The notes beneath the pieces are model-generated. The model was not told the DNA's origin. It saw only the letters and a list, made by a program, of their open reading frames with translations, and did not search any database. A stretch of 64,000 nucleotides of DNA from assembly GCF_000687475.1 (NCBI RefSeq), contig NC_057320.1, positions 3,224,001-3,288,000 of the forward strand, in the 5' to 3' direction. Positions 1-10,754 of this stretch are shown in pieces. Numbering within the stretch: the first letter of the stretch is position 1; every line of letters starts with the position of its first letter. A program made the position numbers and the translations under genes. Source of the DNA: Ustilaginoidea virens (taxonomy: Eukaryota; Ascomycota; Sordariomycetes; Hypocreales; Clavicipitaceae).

Positions 1-869
1 ATGACCTCATGGACCTCCTTGGGAACATCCTCGGAAATCTCAGCACAGTCCGCCTTGATCTTCTTGAGCAAAGCCTGGATATTCGACTTGAGCTGATCAG
101 GGGTATATCCCAGCTGGCCAATAGCCATGCGGATAACACCTTGTCGTTCTCTGAAATCCGCGGCGCCGGCCGAATCGCGAATCGACTTGTTCACGTCGCT
201 GACGATGGTCTTCATTCTTTTGCTGGGCATCAACCCCTTGGGACCCAGGATCCTGCCCAAGCCAGCTTTATTAAGGGCTTTTTCGCTTGATTCGTGGCAT
301 ATCAAGCGGTCAAACTCAATCTTTTCGTGGCGAATGGCTTCGAAGAGGCTCTCTTCCCCGGCCGCGACGGCTCCAGCCGCTGTTGCAGCTGCGGCAATGT
401 CGCTACCTTCGGGGCAGATAACGGCAATCTGCCAATCGCTCTGGACGGGGTGAGGGAGCCGAATGCTGTTCTTCACGACCGGGCCGTTTCTCGCCGTCTT
501 GAGGTTGATGTGAACTTCATATTTGACGGACGCGGGAGGTTGGCCAACCTCGACAGCCCGGAGAACGCTAAAGCCCCGATCAATACGTTCGAGGCCCTAC
601 ACCGCTTCGGAACCTGGGGACAATACGCACCGCATGGCTTCGCACAAGGAGAACCGCGGGAATTGCCGCTTGTCGAGATTGTGGCGCTTGAAGTCCTTGG
701 GGAGTGCCCGCTTCTTGTTCACCTTTTTTATTCGCACGACCGAGGCCAGACGAGTCTGTTGTGAGACTGCTGCGGCAAGAAAGCGTGGTATGGAGTTGGC
801 TGATGGTCGGGAAGCTTGCGACATGCTTAGCCTGGCCATGGAAGCCAAGCACCGATCGATTGGCATCAT
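1..869 (-). CDS. mrpl1: Mitochondrial large-subunit ribosomal protein L1 (uL1m), 3' end cut off by window edge
   Basis: Encodes the uL1 protein of the mitochondrial ribosome, which forms the L1 stalk near the E site. Two exons are visible: 631-869 and 1-567, joined across a 63 bp intron (568-630, donor GTGCGT, acceptor TTTAG). Splicing turns an otherwise broken frame into a continuous one reading FSLCEAMRVLRAVEVGQPP, as expected for the family. The L1 core is recognisable: conserved LGRILGPKGLMPSKR, then a basic helix region ending DVPKEVHEV at the window edge. The first ~40 residues are Ser/Arg/Ala-rich and lack acids, typical of a mitochondrial presequence, followed by a basic stretch (RIKKVNKKRALPKDFKR) common in fungal MrpL1. 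The start is the ATG at 869; a second ATG follows directly and a third lies 30 bp on. It is divergent from the glutamyl-tRNA synthetase gene. The C-terminus lies outside the window. Confidence 0.92.
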
Positions 870-1219
870 GGTGCTGATGTCGAAGCTTGTAGCTTTGTTT
901 GGGGAATCTTTTTTTGCCAGGCTTTGAAAGCTGATTCAATGATGAGAATCGCCGGGGGTTGACTGCCTGGTACCTTAGGCGGCAACCAACCAGACCCCAA
1001 GTTGGACAAAGCAGGAATGATCCTTATCGATAACAGTTGATCCGTCTTGGAAGGAAGCCCCTCCATTGCCTACCTTGGTAGGTACTGTACCTGCTAGCCT
1101 AACCCCTCCTCACGAGTGAAAAACGGCGATTTGACTCACGAATTTGCCCATTACCTCCTCCGAGCCAGTTTCTTTTTTTGTTACCACGTTATTTGGTTTT
1201 GGGTTATTTTTCATTCAAA
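870..1219. promoter_or_regulatory. Divergent promoter between mrpl1 and GUS1
   Basis: This 350 bp stretch separates two genes for translation functions transcribed in opposite directions, so it must hold both promoters and 5' UTRs. A pyrimidine-rich tract with a T run lies at about 1168-1180, some 40 bp before the GUS1 start; such CT tracts are common in fungal core promoters. A TAGGTA-type motif occurs near 1076-1083. No TATA box stands out. Confidence 0.5.
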
Positions 1220-3170
1220 ATGAAGAAGGAGGAGCTCGGAGCCCTTGCGAATAATCTTTCCGGAGATTTCCGCACCATCGAACCTCATCTACGAGATCTA
1301 GACAAGCATCTGACTTTACGAACCCATCTCGAAGGATACACCCTGGGAGACGTTGAGAAGAGTATTTGGCAAACTCTCCGCAGTAACAAAGCGGCTATCG
1401 GCTTCATCAGACGGAATGGACTCCCCAACCTGACGCGGTGGTTTACTTTTCTCGAGCAGACCCATCCTGACCTTCAAGAAGACTCGGGAAAGAGCAAGAC
1501 CGTTGCCAACAAAGGTGGTGCGAATTACAACCTTGCTCTGCAGGATACCGAGAAGGGGGTTGTGACGCGATTCCTTCCTGAACCTTCGTATGTGCAGATT
1601 TCATGCTTGGCGCGGTTAATGCAGCTCTGACTTGTTGCGCAGAGGTTACTTGCACATCGGACACGCCAAGGCGGCTCTCCTGAGCGACTATTTTGGCCAT
1701 GTGGCGTACAAAGGTCAGATGCGGCTCCGGCTCGACGATACGAACCCCGCCAAGGAAAGCGAGGAGTTCCAGGATGCCATTGTGGAGGATCTCGCGCTCA
1801 TGGGCATCAAGCCTGATTCCCTAACCTACACTTCCGACTACTTTGACTATCTCTACGACATGTGCAAGAAGCTTATCCTCATGGGAAAGGCTTACGCCGA
1901 CGACACTGACCAGGAGACTATGCGTGCTCAGAGAATGGACGGCATCCCGTCCAAGCGTCGCGACCGGCGCGTCGAGGAGAACTTGCGCGTCTTTGAAGAG
2001 ATGAAGAATGGTTCCGATGAGGGTCGAGCCCACTGCATCCGCGCCAAAATCTCGGCCGACGACCCCAACAAGGCGATGCGTGATCCCGTCATCTACCGCT
2101 GCAACGTGGAAAACGCCCACCACCGAACCGGACGCAAGTGGAACATGTATCCCATGTACGACTTTGCCTGCCCCGTGGTCGACAGCCACGAGGGCGTGAC
2201 GCACGCACTTCGATCCACCGAGTACACCGACCGCAACCCGCAGTACCAGTGGTTTCTGGACACGCTGAGTCTCCGACAAGTCCACATGTGGGACTTTTCC
2301 AGGATCAACTTCATCAAGACCTTTCTGTCCAAGCGTAAGCTGGCCAAGCTCGTCGACACTGGCAAGGTCTGGGGCTGGGACGACCCGCGAATGCCCACCA
2401 TCCGCGGCGTCCGACGACGAGGCATGACGGTCGCTGCGTTGCGAGACTTTATCATTCGTCAGGGGCCCAGCCGTAACGTGGTCACCATGGACTGGACTAG
2501 CTTCTGGGCCGCAAACAAGAAGGAGATTGACCCCGTCGTTGCTCGGCACACGGCGCTGCTGCGCGAGAACCTGGTCAAGGTGAAGCTGACTGGGCCCGAG
2601 GTCCCTCGCGGCGTGACGACGGAGCAGCGTCCCAAGCATCCCAAAAACCCCGACGTCGGCCTGAAGGATGTCGTCTACTCGCCGGAGATTCTCATTGACC
2701 AGGAGGACGCAAAGAGCTTCGGCGTCGGCGAGGAAATCACCCTCATGGGCTGGGGCAACGCGTTTGTTCGCCAACTGCCCTCGGAGGATCCCATCACGAC
2801 CATGACCTTGGAGCTCAACCTCAAGGGCGACTTCAAATCCACCGACAAGAAAATCACCTGGCTCTCTGCCGAGGGCCTGCAGCCCGTGCCTGCCGAGCTG
2901 TGGGACTTTGACTACCTCATAACCAAGGACAAGCTCGAAGAAGAGGACAACCTGGAGGATTTCCTAAATCCCGATACCTTTAGCCTCGTGGACGCCGTCT
3001 GTGACGGAGGAGTCGGCAAGCTCAAGAAGGATGACATTATTCAGCTCGAGCGACGAGGCTTCTACAGGGTGGACAAGGGTATGGATGACTGGGCACCCGG
3101 CGAGGCTGGTCTCAAGGGGAAGAGAGTGGTGCTCTTTTACATACCCACGGGCAAGACTGGTGGTAAATAA
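1220..3170 (+). CDS. GUS1: Glutamyl-tRNA synthetase, cytosolic
   Basis: Class I aminoacyl-tRNA synthetase that charges tRNA-Glu in the cytosol. Exons are 1220-1587 and 1643-3170, with a 55 bp intron (GTATGT donor, CTGAC branch, GCAG acceptor) lying just before the signature loop; splicing gives EPSGYLHIGHAKA. The protein is 631 residues. Residues 1-110 are an alpha-helical appended domain resembling the C-terminal half of a GST fold, as in eukaryotic GluRS. The HIGH motif is at residues 127-130, and the KMSKS counterpart (LSKRKL) is near 349-355, followed by GWDDPRMPT. The C-terminal half is the beta-barrel anticodon-binding region of the eukaryotic/archaeal Glu/GlnRS type. The ATG at 1220 is chosen because upstream in-frame sequence has no ATG and is UTR-like. 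A GlnRS identity is less likely given the appended domain, but the two families are related. Confidence 0.95.
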
Positions 3171-4187
3171 TGGCGCGACACCGGTTCACGTACGGGAAAA
3201 AAAAAAGAAAAGAAAGAAAAAGAATAAGAGAAAAAAAAAGGATTGCGGGAGTCAATACTCAGCTGTCAGGTGAAGAGCGCGTAGAGTAGCTAGTCACGGT
3301 TTGTTCTTTTGTTGCTGCCAATGGGGCATAGGAACGCGGATGCCGTGCGGAATCGGAATCGGATTCCGTAGGCTGCCCGACTCGACCTTGACCTTGGTCC
3401 CTGATTGCTGGTACTTGTGCTGGAGCAAACTTTGATGCTGCAAGAAGAACAATTTTGAGTTTGGAACTGGGGCCCCAGGCCCATGACTCGTCCGGCACTG
3501 CGCGGCGAGGAGCAGAGGTCGGGAGCGCCCCACCCCTCGAAGGGCGTGTTGACGAGAAAACCGGCGAGAGTCGTCGGCCGCCGCTGAGCTGGGTTGTTGG
3601 AATGGAGATGACATTGTATTATCATGATTCGGATGGCGGTGGTTTTCGGCTCTTTCGAGCAAAGCAATGGTCCAGTCGCAGTTGGAACAACATATGCAGG
3701 GAAATAAATGGCCCCTGTGGCCCCCTGTGGCCCGGGGGTTGGGTGGAGCACCAAGCTAGTCTAGGTAGTTCGGCCAAGGCGGCCGGCAAAAGCTGCGAGT
3801 GGCCAATCTGACGCCGAGCCGGCCCACCTCACATGGCTCACAGCCAATCAGCTCGCTTGGAAAAAGAAGCAAAGGCAGGTTAAGCCGCGACTCCCGAAAC
3901 CAAACCCCCATGCCCGCTGGTCGGTTTGATCTTTGATCGCATCGCATCTCGAGCTTCCTTCGCCATTTCCCCTCCCCCAGCTTTTGCTCAAATACCCCAC
4001 CCATCCGCTCGTACACGCCGTTGCACACCCTCGCCAAGGGCCCAGCAAACTCGCCCGTTGCAGTCTTGCAGTCCTGCTCCCAATCGATCGCCCTTTGCCT
4101 CCAGGGGAAAAGGAGGGGGGGATTTTGCCTGCCGCTGCCCCAAGCTGGTCCCTTTGGCTGATGAACCCGTCAGCTCAGCTCAGAAAA
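3171..4187. promoter_or_regulatory. Intergenic region: GUS1 3' end and ERG12 promoter
   Basis: About 1 kb without a credible gene. It begins with an A-rich purine tract (3198-3240), probably in the GUS1 3' UTR. Short open frames on both strands are low in complexity and match nothing I recognise. An open frame continues upstream of the chosen ERG12 start as far as an ATG at 3933, but that stretch does not look like a protein. Confidence 0.5.
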
Positions 4188-5856
4188 ATGCCCGACGTCA
4201 CAAACAGCACCACCGGTCGCAATGGCAATGGAAATGGCGCAAGCGTCAACCGCAAGCAGTCCAGTCCCATGGCTCCTACGTTCATGGTATCTGCCCCCGG
4301 AAAGGTCATTGTCTTTGGGGAGCACTCGGTTGTCTACGGCAAGGTGTGTGCAGTTATTTTTTTATTTTTATTTTTTTTTTATTTTTTTTTTTTTTTTCCC
4401 CGTCAAGCCGTGCTCCTCCCCCATCTCGTTTTCCCTTTTTTTTTTTCTTTCTTTCCGGCTCCGGAAACCCCGGAAGCTCTCAATGGGAAGTCGTGCCGGA
4501 CAGAAAACCTCCTGCAGCTGGGCTAACGCACAGATATGTATGACCTTGACTCGTTGTCGTCCCTCGTAGGCCGCCGTCGCTGCTGCCATCTCACTGCGAT
4601 CCTACCTCCACGTCACGACGCTTTCAAAGTCGAAACGAACCGTGTCCCTGCGTTTCCCAGACATCGACCTCTTGCATACCTGGAACATTGACGACTTGCC
4701 CTGGAACGTGTTCCAGCAACCGTCCAAGAAGAAGTACTACTACTCTCTTGTCACCGAGCTTGATCCCGACCTTTTGACCGCTCTCGACCCCCATGTCGAG
4801 GTCATCTCCCCGGACAGGGCCGAGGACATTCGCCACATCCACAGGAATTCCGCCCGCGCGTTCCTTTACCTCTTTCTCTCTCTGGGGTCGCCCTCGTCTC
4901 CGGGATGTCTGTACACGCTGCGATCCACGATACCGATCGGCGCGGGCTTGGGAAGCAGTGCTTCGATTGCCGTCTGCGTCTCGACCGCCCTCCTGATCCA
5001 ACTGCGGACGCTATCCGGCCCGCACCCGGACCAACCTTCCGAGGAAGCGCGCCTGCAGATCGAGCGCATCAACCGATGGGCGTTTGTGTACGAAATGTGC
5101 ATCCACGGCACGCCGTCGGGGGTCGACAACACCGTGGCCACCCAAGGCAAGGCGGTCGTCTTTAGAAAAACCAGCGACCCGAAATCGCCAGCCGTGCGGC
5201 CCCTGTGGGATTTTCCCGAGCTGCCGCTGCTGCTGGTCGACACGAGGCAGCCGAAATCGACGTTTAACCAGGTGGCCAAGGTGGCCAAGCTCAAAGCCGC
5301 CCACCCCAAGCTGGTCGGCTCGATCCTGGACGCCATGGACCAGGTAGCCGGCTCGGCGGCCCAGCTCATCGCGGGCGGCGGGAAACTCGGCGAGCAAGGC
5401 GCAGACAGCCTGAGGCAGCTGGGCGATCACATGAGCATCAACCACGGGCTCTTGGTCTCGCTCGGCGTGTCGCACCCGCGCCTGGAGAGGGTGCGGGAGC
5501 TGGTGGACCACGAGGGCATCGGCTGGACAAAGCTCACGGGCGCCGGGGGCGGAGGCTGCTCCATCACGCTGCTGCGCCCGGACGTGGCCCGGCAGGAGCT
5601 GGGCAGGCTGAAGGAGCGGCTGCACGCGGAGGGGTACGCAGACTTTGTGACGACGCTCGGCGGCGACGGCGTGGGCGTGCTGTGGCCGGCGGTGCTGAAG
5701 AACGGCATGGACGAGGACGACGAGGGGGGCATGGAGATTGACGTGGACCTGTTTCTAAATACCCAGGGCACCGAGGGGGTGGAGAGGCTGGTTGGGGTGC
5801 ACGGCGACGGGGGGGAGCGAGAGGGATGGAAGTTTTGGCAAGTCGAGGGGCCATGA
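4188..5856 (+). CDS. ERG12: Mevalonate kinase
   Basis: ATP-dependent kinase that phosphorylates mevalonate to 5-phosphomevalonate in sterol and isoprenoid synthesis. Exons are 4188-4343 and 4570-5856 (480 residues), separated by a 226 bp intron carrying long T runs (about 4359-4450). GHMP-kinase features are plain: the N-terminal motif APGKVIVFGEHSVVYGK (residues 36-52) ends exactly at the splice site, the ATP-binding glycine-rich motif PIGAGLGSSASIAV is near 174-187, HGTPSGVDN follows in the active site, and the C-terminal loop KLTGAGGGGCSITLL is near 373. The start at 4188 gives a short Asn/Gly-rich leader; an in-frame ATG at 3933 would add 85 unconvincing residues. The C-terminus past ~430 is acidic and poorly conserved. 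Its product ultimately feeds prenylation, the substrate side of the Ste24 gene at the other end of the window; the linkage is probably chance. Confidence 0.95.
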
Positions 5857-6291
5857 GGAAGAAGCGGAGAGAGAGGAGGATATGTAAACAACGACGACGA
5901 CAACAACGACGACGACAAGATGCGACACAGACAGGATGGAGCATGTCATGTGTTGATGCCGTGTGAATGACGAAAGCCTGCGCCAAGTCGGTTTTTATTT
6001 CCAAGGCCGCCACGAGCATCCGATCGGCGCCGGCGTTTGCTCCGGACGGATCCGCATCCCCGGCGGCACGCACGGACCCTGCACACCCTGCACCTGCCAT
6101 GCACGTCTCCTTCCCGCCAAGAAATGGGCGTCCAAAAAAAGACTCGACACATTTGAACACAACACAACACAACACAACACAACACAACACAGCACAGCAC
6201 AGCACAGCACACAGCCAGCAACACCAAAAGCACCAAGCACCACCAGCATCACCATCACCACCACCACCAGCTACAAGCTGGCCCTTCCGCC
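5857..6291. other. Intergenic spacer with AACAC/AGCAC and CAC-type repeats
   Basis: About 435 bp between mevalonate kinase and the next small gene. It contains ACG/ACA trinucleotide-like runs (5885-5920), a pentanucleotide array (6156-6210) and CAC/CAT-rich sequence up to the next start codon. No protein similarity is evident. Confidence 0.5.
6156..6210. repeat. Pentanucleotide microsatellite (AACAC)7(AGCAC)4
   Basis: Seven AACAC units run directly into four AGCAC units, a compound array in the 5' region of the small gene at 6292. Confidence 0.9.
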
Positions 6292-6665
6292 ATGGTAACC
6301 CACCCCCCGCCCGTCCCATTCCCCAGCCACGTCACCGACACTGACACCCCCCACCCCCCAAGAACAAAGACTCCTCCCTCACGCAGATCCACATGCACCG
6401 CGCCTCGGACGCCGACCTCTTCGAGGACTTTTGCAAGGACAAGCTGCCCTGCGACGACATCTACGTGGCGCCGCAGCACCAGCCCATCAACCCCGAGGAC
6501 GAGGACGACGTGGTGCCCGACCAGCACGCCGCGTTTGGCATCCAGCGGGCCACGCAGAAGGTGCGGGAGCCGGCGTGGAGGGACCTGGGGCTGGGGGCGC
6601 TGATGACCAAGGGGCCCGGGCGAGGGCAGCGGGTGGCCGGCAAGGCGGGCGGGATGCCCAGGTGA
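6292..6665 (+). CDS. Small conserved-looking protein of unknown function, with an ATG-only first exon
   Basis: I do not recognise a named family. The model is exon 1 = 6292-6294 (only ATG) and exon 2 = 6363-6665, joined across a 68 bp intron (GTAACC donor, CACTGAC branch, CCCAAG acceptor), giving 101 residues. An internal start at 6393 (90 residues) is the alternative. The protein has an ordered acidic N-terminal half (HRASDADLFEDFCKDKL, then CDDIYVAPQHQPINPEDEDD) and a basic Gly/Arg-rich tail (LGALMTKGPGRGQR). The two cysteines are C33 and C38 approximately. There is no signal peptide and no membrane segment. The clean stop-free frame, balanced codon use and non-repetitive composition argue for a real gene, unlike the shadow frames nearby. 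It lies tail-to-tail with the Trs31 gene. Confidence 0.6.
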
Positions 6666-6875
6666 CGAGAAGGGAGGAGGGGGGGAATAGGGGATTGTGG
6701 TGTTTAGGTTTTGCACGAGCGTTGCCATGATTTTGTCTGGTTGCTTGCGTCGTTTAATTGTCTGCCGCTTCCCATCTTCATCATCACTCTTTGACTGGTG
6801 CTATATCGTGAAATGTGGTGCGCCCGAGGAGAAAAAAAAAAAGGAAAGGAAAGAAAAGAAAAAAAAAAGAAAGAG

Positions 6876-6895
6876 AAAAAAAAAAAAAAAAAAAA
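6876..6895. repeat. A20 homopolymer within an A/G-rich tract
   Basis: The A/G-rich tract spans about 6831-6896 and sits between the convergent ends of the small gene and Trs31, in likely 3' UTR or terminator sequence. Confidence 0.85.
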
Positions 6896-6957
6896 GGTCT
6901 TGCCAGCGCCAATCAAACGCCCCTTCCGACGAACAAGAGCACAGGCAGCCCGTCCCG

Positions 6958-7709
6958 TCAGCTCTTCACTCCCAGAAAGCCCTCCCGCTCCACCACCTCG
7001 GCGCGAAACTTGACCAGAAACACCGTCTTGCCGGGCCACATGTCCCCCTCGGCGACCGTGTGCGCCGTCACACGGGCGGGAAAGTCGGCGCCGTCGCACA
7101 CGCCCTCGACCACGCCGGCCACAAACGCCGCGCAGTTGAGCTGGCTCATCTCGCGCGGCACGCTAATGTACCGGTTGACGAGGGGCTCGTTGTCGATGAT
7201 CATGTACTCGCCCGGCGCGTCCGGGTCGTTGCTCTTCTCCAGCCGGTCCGCCTGCCGGGCAAACAGGTGCTGCCACACGCTCTGCTTGATGAAGTGCAGG
7301 AGGGCGATGATGCTCAGCGGCCGCAGCTGGCTGCGCGGGGGCTCGCGGTAGAGCAGCAGGTCGAGGAGCTTGAGGCCGACGGGGTGCCCTTGGGCATTGA
7401 GCCTAGGGGCAAAGCCGTTGGCAAGAAAAAAAAAAAAAACAGGCAAGGAGAGGAGACGAAGAAGAGAATTGTGGGGGGGGGGGGGGGGGGGGGGAATGGC
7501 GGCGCTTACCGTTGCTCGAGCTCCTGGATGCCCTTGACGCGGCGCTGGGCGTACGTGACCATTTCGCCAAACAGGTAGGCGAAGCTGGCTTGGCTCAGCT
7601 CGGCCGTCTTGGACCGGTTCAGGGGCCGGTGGTAGATGGTCTTGCCGTTGCTGGGGACGCGGAGCCCGGACTCCTTGGCGCCTGGCGCGGCGGGCGGGAG
7701 GTTCGACAT
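6958..7709 (-). CDS. TRS31: TRAPP complex subunit Trs31 (TRAPPC5)
   Basis: Bet3-family core subunit of the TRAPP complexes, the Ypt1/Rab1 exchange factors for ER-Golgi and intra-Golgi vesicle tethering. Exons are 7510-7709 and 6958-7402 (214 residues). The 107 bp intron (7403-7509, GTAAGC donor, CTAG acceptor) contains an A run and a G run on the plus strand. Diagnostic family sequence is clear: SKTAELSQASFAYLFGEMV near the start, LKLLDLLLYRE, then NRYISVPREMSQLNCAAF and AGVVEGVCDGADFPARVTAH, ending with WPGKTVFLVKF. Length fits the family (about 190-280). Splicing restores EQRLNAQG. The start is the first ATG of the conserved frame. The promoter lies in 7710-8450, which carries a 13-bp tandem array. 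Confidence 0.95.
7473..7494. repeat. G22 homopolymer inside the Trs31 intron
   Basis: Twenty-two consecutive G on the plus strand, hence C in the Trs31 pre-mRNA, followed on the 3' side by a 15-A run at 7425-7439 (T run in the transcript, near the acceptor). Confidence 0.9.
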
Positions 7710-8450
7710 GTTTTTGGGGGGGAGGTGGGGGGGGGCGGCCGGGCGAGCTAGTCTTGCATGGCGGCGCGGGAAGCTGGCATGCCGGGAGCCGTGGATGGTG
7801 ATGATGGGATGATGAGGTTGATGGGGTTGATGGGGTGAACGGGTTGATGGGTGGGTGATGGCGGTGGGCTGAAGGATGGGGATAAGCGTCAACAAGGCTG
7901 AAGCTGTCGCGAGCCCCAACGAGGCGGGCGGATGGAGGATGCTCAGTCATCAGTATCAGTCATCAGTATCAGTCATCAGTATCAGTCATCAGTATCAGTC
8001 ATCAGTCTCAGTCATCAGACCTCAGACATCAGGGGCCCGCTCCATAGGGAGAGTACGTTACGTTACGTTGCGGCAGAGCGCAGCACTGCGCGGGGTAAGC
8101 TTGGCTCCATCCAACCCACGCACCTGTTTTGTTTGCCCTGGCCAACGCCGGTTTCGGCCGCAATACCGATAATCAGCTTTCCATCGTCTATGTATTTACT
8201 ACCGGTTGCTCCGCAGTCCCGTATGCTTTACAGGGAATATATGTACCGCTCGTGTTGCAGCGATGCAAGTATTATACACGTTCCCCCAAGGTGAAGGAGA
8301 TATCTCAGCCGAGGGAACGGGGGGAAAAAAGAAGGAAAAGAAAGGAGAGGAAAGGAAGGGAAAGAAAAGAAAAGGAAAGGATAATTAGAAAAGACCAGTT
8401 GTCGGCAGCGGCGGCGTTAGCCTGCAGCCTCGCTCTGCCCATTCTCCAAC
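7710..8450. promoter_or_regulatory. Intergenic: Trs31 promoter and Sec14-like 3' flank
   Basis: About 740 bp. Holds a GATG-rich stretch (7795-7880), the 13-bp tandem array at 7943-8020, and an A/G-rich purine tract (8318-8395) near the 3' end of the Sec14-like gene. No additional gene is supported. Confidence 0.5.
7943..8020. repeat. 13-bp tandem repeat, six copies
   Basis: The unit TCAGTCATCAGTA repeats six times; the last two copies each differ slightly at the 3' end, and a further degenerate copy follows. It lies about 235 bp upstream of the Trs31 start codon. Confidence 0.92.
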
Positions 8451-9691
8451 CTAGCCCCCGGCCAGCAGCTTTTCTTGTGCGCCATCGTCGCCATCTCTCG
8501 CTCCGGCGTCGCAAGCCAGGGTGGTGGTGGTGTTGGTGGTGGTGGTGGTGGCCGGGACGGGAGCAGCAGCTGCCGCATCGGTCGACGAAAAGGTGAAGCC
8601 GGTGACGCTGACGTCGGTGCCGCCGGCCAGGTAATCCTCCGACTCGCCGATCTGGCTGCCTGCAGCCCTCCATCGGGCCATGCGTTGCTCACGCCGCTGC
8701 CTGCACATGGCGCTGAAGGCGGGCCAGTACACGGAGTGGTCGTACTCAAAGTCCATGTCGCCGTCCCAATCCGAGCTCCAGAGCTGTTCGGCCGGGACAA
8801 AGTGCCTCATGTCCTCGTTGAACTTGAGCTTTTCGCGCGTGACGGGGTGCATGAAGGGCTTTATGATTTTGAAGAAGCCCCACACGATCCAGGGGACTAG
8901 ATTTTTTTTTTTTTTTTTTTTTTTTTTCCTCGTCGTCAGAAGAAGAAGAAGACGAAGAAGACAATGTAGAGCAAGGAACAGGAAAAAAAAAAAAAGGAAA
9001 AACCCCCACCATTGATTATCAAGGCCTTTCCCAGCCTCTCGGGATAATGGCTCTGCAGAATGTGCAGAACCTCGCGGGCAATCGAAATGGGCACCGACGT
9101 ATTCTGCCTCTGCTTGCTGGGCTTGAAGTTGATCATGAGATTGAGCTTCTCCACCCCCGCCGGCATCACGTCTATGACCCTCTCGACCATGTAGACCAGG
9201 TGGTGGACCTGGCGCGGGCTCGGATCCGTGTTTTGCCGCCCGGGGTTGAGGTACTGGCACGGCCGGCCCTTGCTGTCGAACCCGACAATGATTTGCTTGC
9301 CCGTCTCCTGCTCGGGGGAGATGTACTCGGGCGTGAAGCCGTCGATGCCGTACTCCCTGCGCCAGGCCAGGGTGTCGCGGAGGCGCTGCTCGGATTCCCC
9401 GACGCTCCAGCTGGTGGCGCGGAGGTACCGGAGGATGCATTCGCGCGTGAGCCACGCCCGCTCGCGCTCCGTCACGGGGCCCGACTTGTCCTGCCTCGTC
9501 TCGCCCGAGGGGCAAGGGGAGCACGCGATTCGGCCGAGGGCCTTGGCTCTGGCCAGCAGCTCGTCGTACTTGGCTTGCTGGGCTTGCGTGAGCTGGGGCC
9601 TGGGATCCGGCTTGCTGAGCGGAGAGGGTGCTTCGATGGGCGTCTTGCGAACCGCGGGGGGGGTCTTGCTTGCTTCTTCCGCGTCTGCCAT
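8451..9691 (-). CDS. Sec14-like (CRAL-TRIO) phosphatidylinositol transfer protein
   Basis: Predicted lipid transfer protein that exchanges phosphatidylinositol with another lipid between membranes or presents it to kinases. Exons are 9010-9691 and 8451-8896 (375 residues); the 113 bp intron (8897-9009) carries a T run at 8902-8927 on the plus strand. Splicing gives LIINVPWIVWGFFKIIKPFM, the conserved hydrophobic gate-helix region of Sec14 proteins, so the junction is well supported. A CRAL-TRIO N-terminal helical region (ERAWLTRECILRYLRA) lies near residues 80-125 and the lipid-binding domain near 140-310, with IVGFDSKGRPCQYLNP. The N-terminus is Pro-rich; the C-terminus is low-complexity Ala/Thr/Asp. 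It resembles the Pdr16/Pdr17 group in overall pattern, but this cannot be settled by eye. The 5' UTR is a GAAAA repeat. Confidence 0.9.
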
Positions 9692-10754
9692 TGCCGTGCG
9701 GTGTATTTTCTTTTCTTTTCTTTTCTTTTCTTTTCTTTTCTTTTCTTTTCTTTTCTTTCTTTACGGCGGCGGCGGCGGCGGCGGCGGCTGATGCTCGAGT
9801 TTCTATGCCCGGGGAGAGCACGACGTGCGGAAAGTGAGTTAGTTGGTGTATGGGGGGGGGGAATCAAGTGAGGCCAAATGCGTCCGATCGGCAACCGAGG
9901 CAACCGACCTGTTGGACGTGGGAGCCGCGTCCTTGTTTCCTTGTTTCCCTTTTGTTGTTGTTTTTGTCTCCTTTTTTTTTTCTTTTTTTTTTTTTTTATT
10001 TTGCCCGCTGCAGCGCGCTGCTGATGACATTCATTCAGTCCATGCTGGGAATCCCCCTGTTCTCACGGATAAGTGGAGTCTCTGGTCAGCCGCTTTAGGT
10101 ACCTAGGTACCCTAAGGTATTCCTAGCTTCCACAGGTTGCGGATACTTGACACCCAGGTTCACTGACCTACCAAGTAGCCGGGTAGATACCCAGGACACG
10201 GGTACCGCGACACTCTTCCCTGAAACGAACCTGTCAACCTCCTTTTTTCTTTTCCTCCTTATTTCTCGACACAGGACTTCTGTACGGCAAAAGTTTCCAG
10301 CAAAGGAACTGCTACTCGCCTGGTGCTTCAAGTCCATCATGTACGCATTCCATGGGAGAATATGGGGAAAAAAAAAAAAAAAAGAACCGCTGTCTCCCAT
10401 CCATGTACCTCCATCCCTTGGTATATCGTGATGCCGCTTCCCACACCGTCCCTCGACTCATCATCTACCATCCCAACCCGCCTGCCTGGCAAGCTGTCAT
10501 AATATATGCTGGCTTGCAGCGGATAGGACACGCGCAAAGCTTCAAATCAAACAAGACGATGAAAAAAAAATAAAAACCAAAAGAACAAAAGGCAGTATCG
10601 GAAGAAGGAGCGCCGAGTTTCTTATCCCTTCCCCAAAGACATATGCTTGCTTTCCTTGCCATAGCATCTACAAAGTCAAGACACCCAAACACCATAATCT
10701 GTAATCCGTACCCGCCAGCTAAAAGCTCCCCTCTGGCCTTTGCTAGGGCTCCCG
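9692..10754. promoter_or_regulatory. Intergenic: Sec14-like promoter and 5-phosphatase 3' flank
   Basis: About 1.06 kb between two tandem minus-strand genes. Includes the TTTTC and CGG arrays at its left end, T-rich tracts (9958-10000), and several TACC/TAGG motif clusters (10096-10120, 10170-10205). The right half is ordinary mixed sequence containing short frames only. Confidence 0.5.
9706..9787. repeat. (TTTTC)10 followed by (CGG)8 in the 5' UTR of the Sec14-like gene
   Basis: Ten TTTTC units (9706-9755) and, after a short spacer, eight CGG units (9764-9787). On the gene's strand these read GAAAA and CCG repeats, starting only 15 bp upstream of the start codon at 9691. Confidence 0.95.

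Noticed and set aside
1821..2774. A 317-codon frame antisense to the glutamyl-tRNA synthetase gene
   Set aside because: Val/Leu/His-rich shadow of the sense codons; the sense protein is unambiguous.
3933..4187. N-terminal extension of mevalonate kinase from an upstream in-frame ATG
   Set aside because: The 85 added residues are Pro/Leu-rich with no family counterpart; the ATG at 4188 gives the usual short leader before the conserved GHMP motif.
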